The notes beneath the pieces were generated by a model. It was given only the letters and a program-made list of their open reading frames with translations, did no database searches and was not told the origin of the DNA. This document shows, piece after piece, positions 6,181-6,249 of a stretch of 6,249 bases of DNA. The DNA comes from Gemmatimonadales bacterium (GTDB lineage Bacteria > Gemmatimonadota > Gemmatimonadetes > Gemmatimonadales > GWC2-71-9), in assembly GCA_013812695.1 (NCBI GenBank), contig JACCSZ010000361.1:1-6249 (forward strand), read 5' to 3'. The stretch's first letter is position 1. Each line of letters starts with the position of its first letter. A program made the translations under genes and the position numbers.

Positions 6181-6249
6181 TCATCCCGAGCGGAGCGAGG
6201 GATCCTGCCCGGGAATGGCTCGAGCCCGGTCCGGCAAGATCCCTCGCTC
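6181..6249. repeat. Long imperfect inverted repeat (REP/MITE-like), cut by the window end
   Basis: Starting 6 nt after the aminotransferase stop, the left arm 6193-6209 (GAGCGAGGGATCCTGCC) pairs with the right arm 6233-6249 (GGCAAGATCCCTCGCTC) in 16 of 17 positions; the mismatch is C6205/A6237. The loop is 23 nt and can itself pair partly (CCCGGG with CCCGG). The outer left part, TCATCCCGAGCG (6181-6192), would pair with sequence just beyond the window if the palindrome is complete. TCATCC(C/T)GAGCG...GGATC elements recur in intergenic regions of many high-GC bacterial genomes. There is no T-run, so an intrinsic terminator is not evident, though the hairpin could protect or end the upstream transcript. 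Confidence 0.75.

Noticed and set aside
6193..6249. Reading the terminal hairpin as a rho-independent terminator
   Set aside because: No T-run follows within the window, the loop is 23 nt long, and the outer arms suggest a larger dispersed palindrome.

Overview
The window is visibly GC-rich bacterial DNA with tightly packed genes. It carries one complete polyamine-type ABC importer, most of it in a single minus-strand operon, and a divergently transcribed PLP-dependent aminotransferase on the plus strand. The organism cannot be named from this stretch. High GC, a Tat-type lipoprotein binding protein and a TCATCCCGAGCGGAGCGAGGGATC-style palindromic repeat would fit an uncultured soil-type lineage (Gemmatimonadota, Rokubacteria or a high-GC actinobacterium, for example), but that is a guess.

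Minus strand, in transcription order from position 4633 down to 1: ATPase (PotA-like, 4633-3404), substrate-binding lipoprotein (PotD-like, 3365-2169), first permease (PotB-like, 2161-1316), second permease (PotC-like, 1316-504), then the N-terminal 160 residues of a FAD-dependent amine/amino-acid oxidoreductase of the DAO family (481-1, running off the window). Gaps are 38, 7, -1 and 22 nt, so this reads as one transcription unit. Plus strand: a glutamate-1-semialdehyde-aminomutase-like class III aminotransferase from a GTG at 4786 to 6174. Between the two units lies a 152-bp divergent control region (4634-4785) holding an 11-bp perfect palindrome, AGTTGACAACT. After the aminotransferase the window ends inside a long imperfect inverted repeat (6181-6249).

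Together the genes suggest uptake and breakdown of a polyamine or related amino compound. The importer brings the substrate in, and the FAD oxidase and the PLP aminotransferase are both enzymes that remove amino groups. The transporter assignment is firm at family level. The actual substrate and the order of the enzyme steps are inference. I found no RNA gene, CRISPR array, transposase, phage gene or defence-type system. The content is a fairly ordinary transport/catabolic cluster, and the main points of interest are the control region, the terminal repeat and the unassigned substrate.
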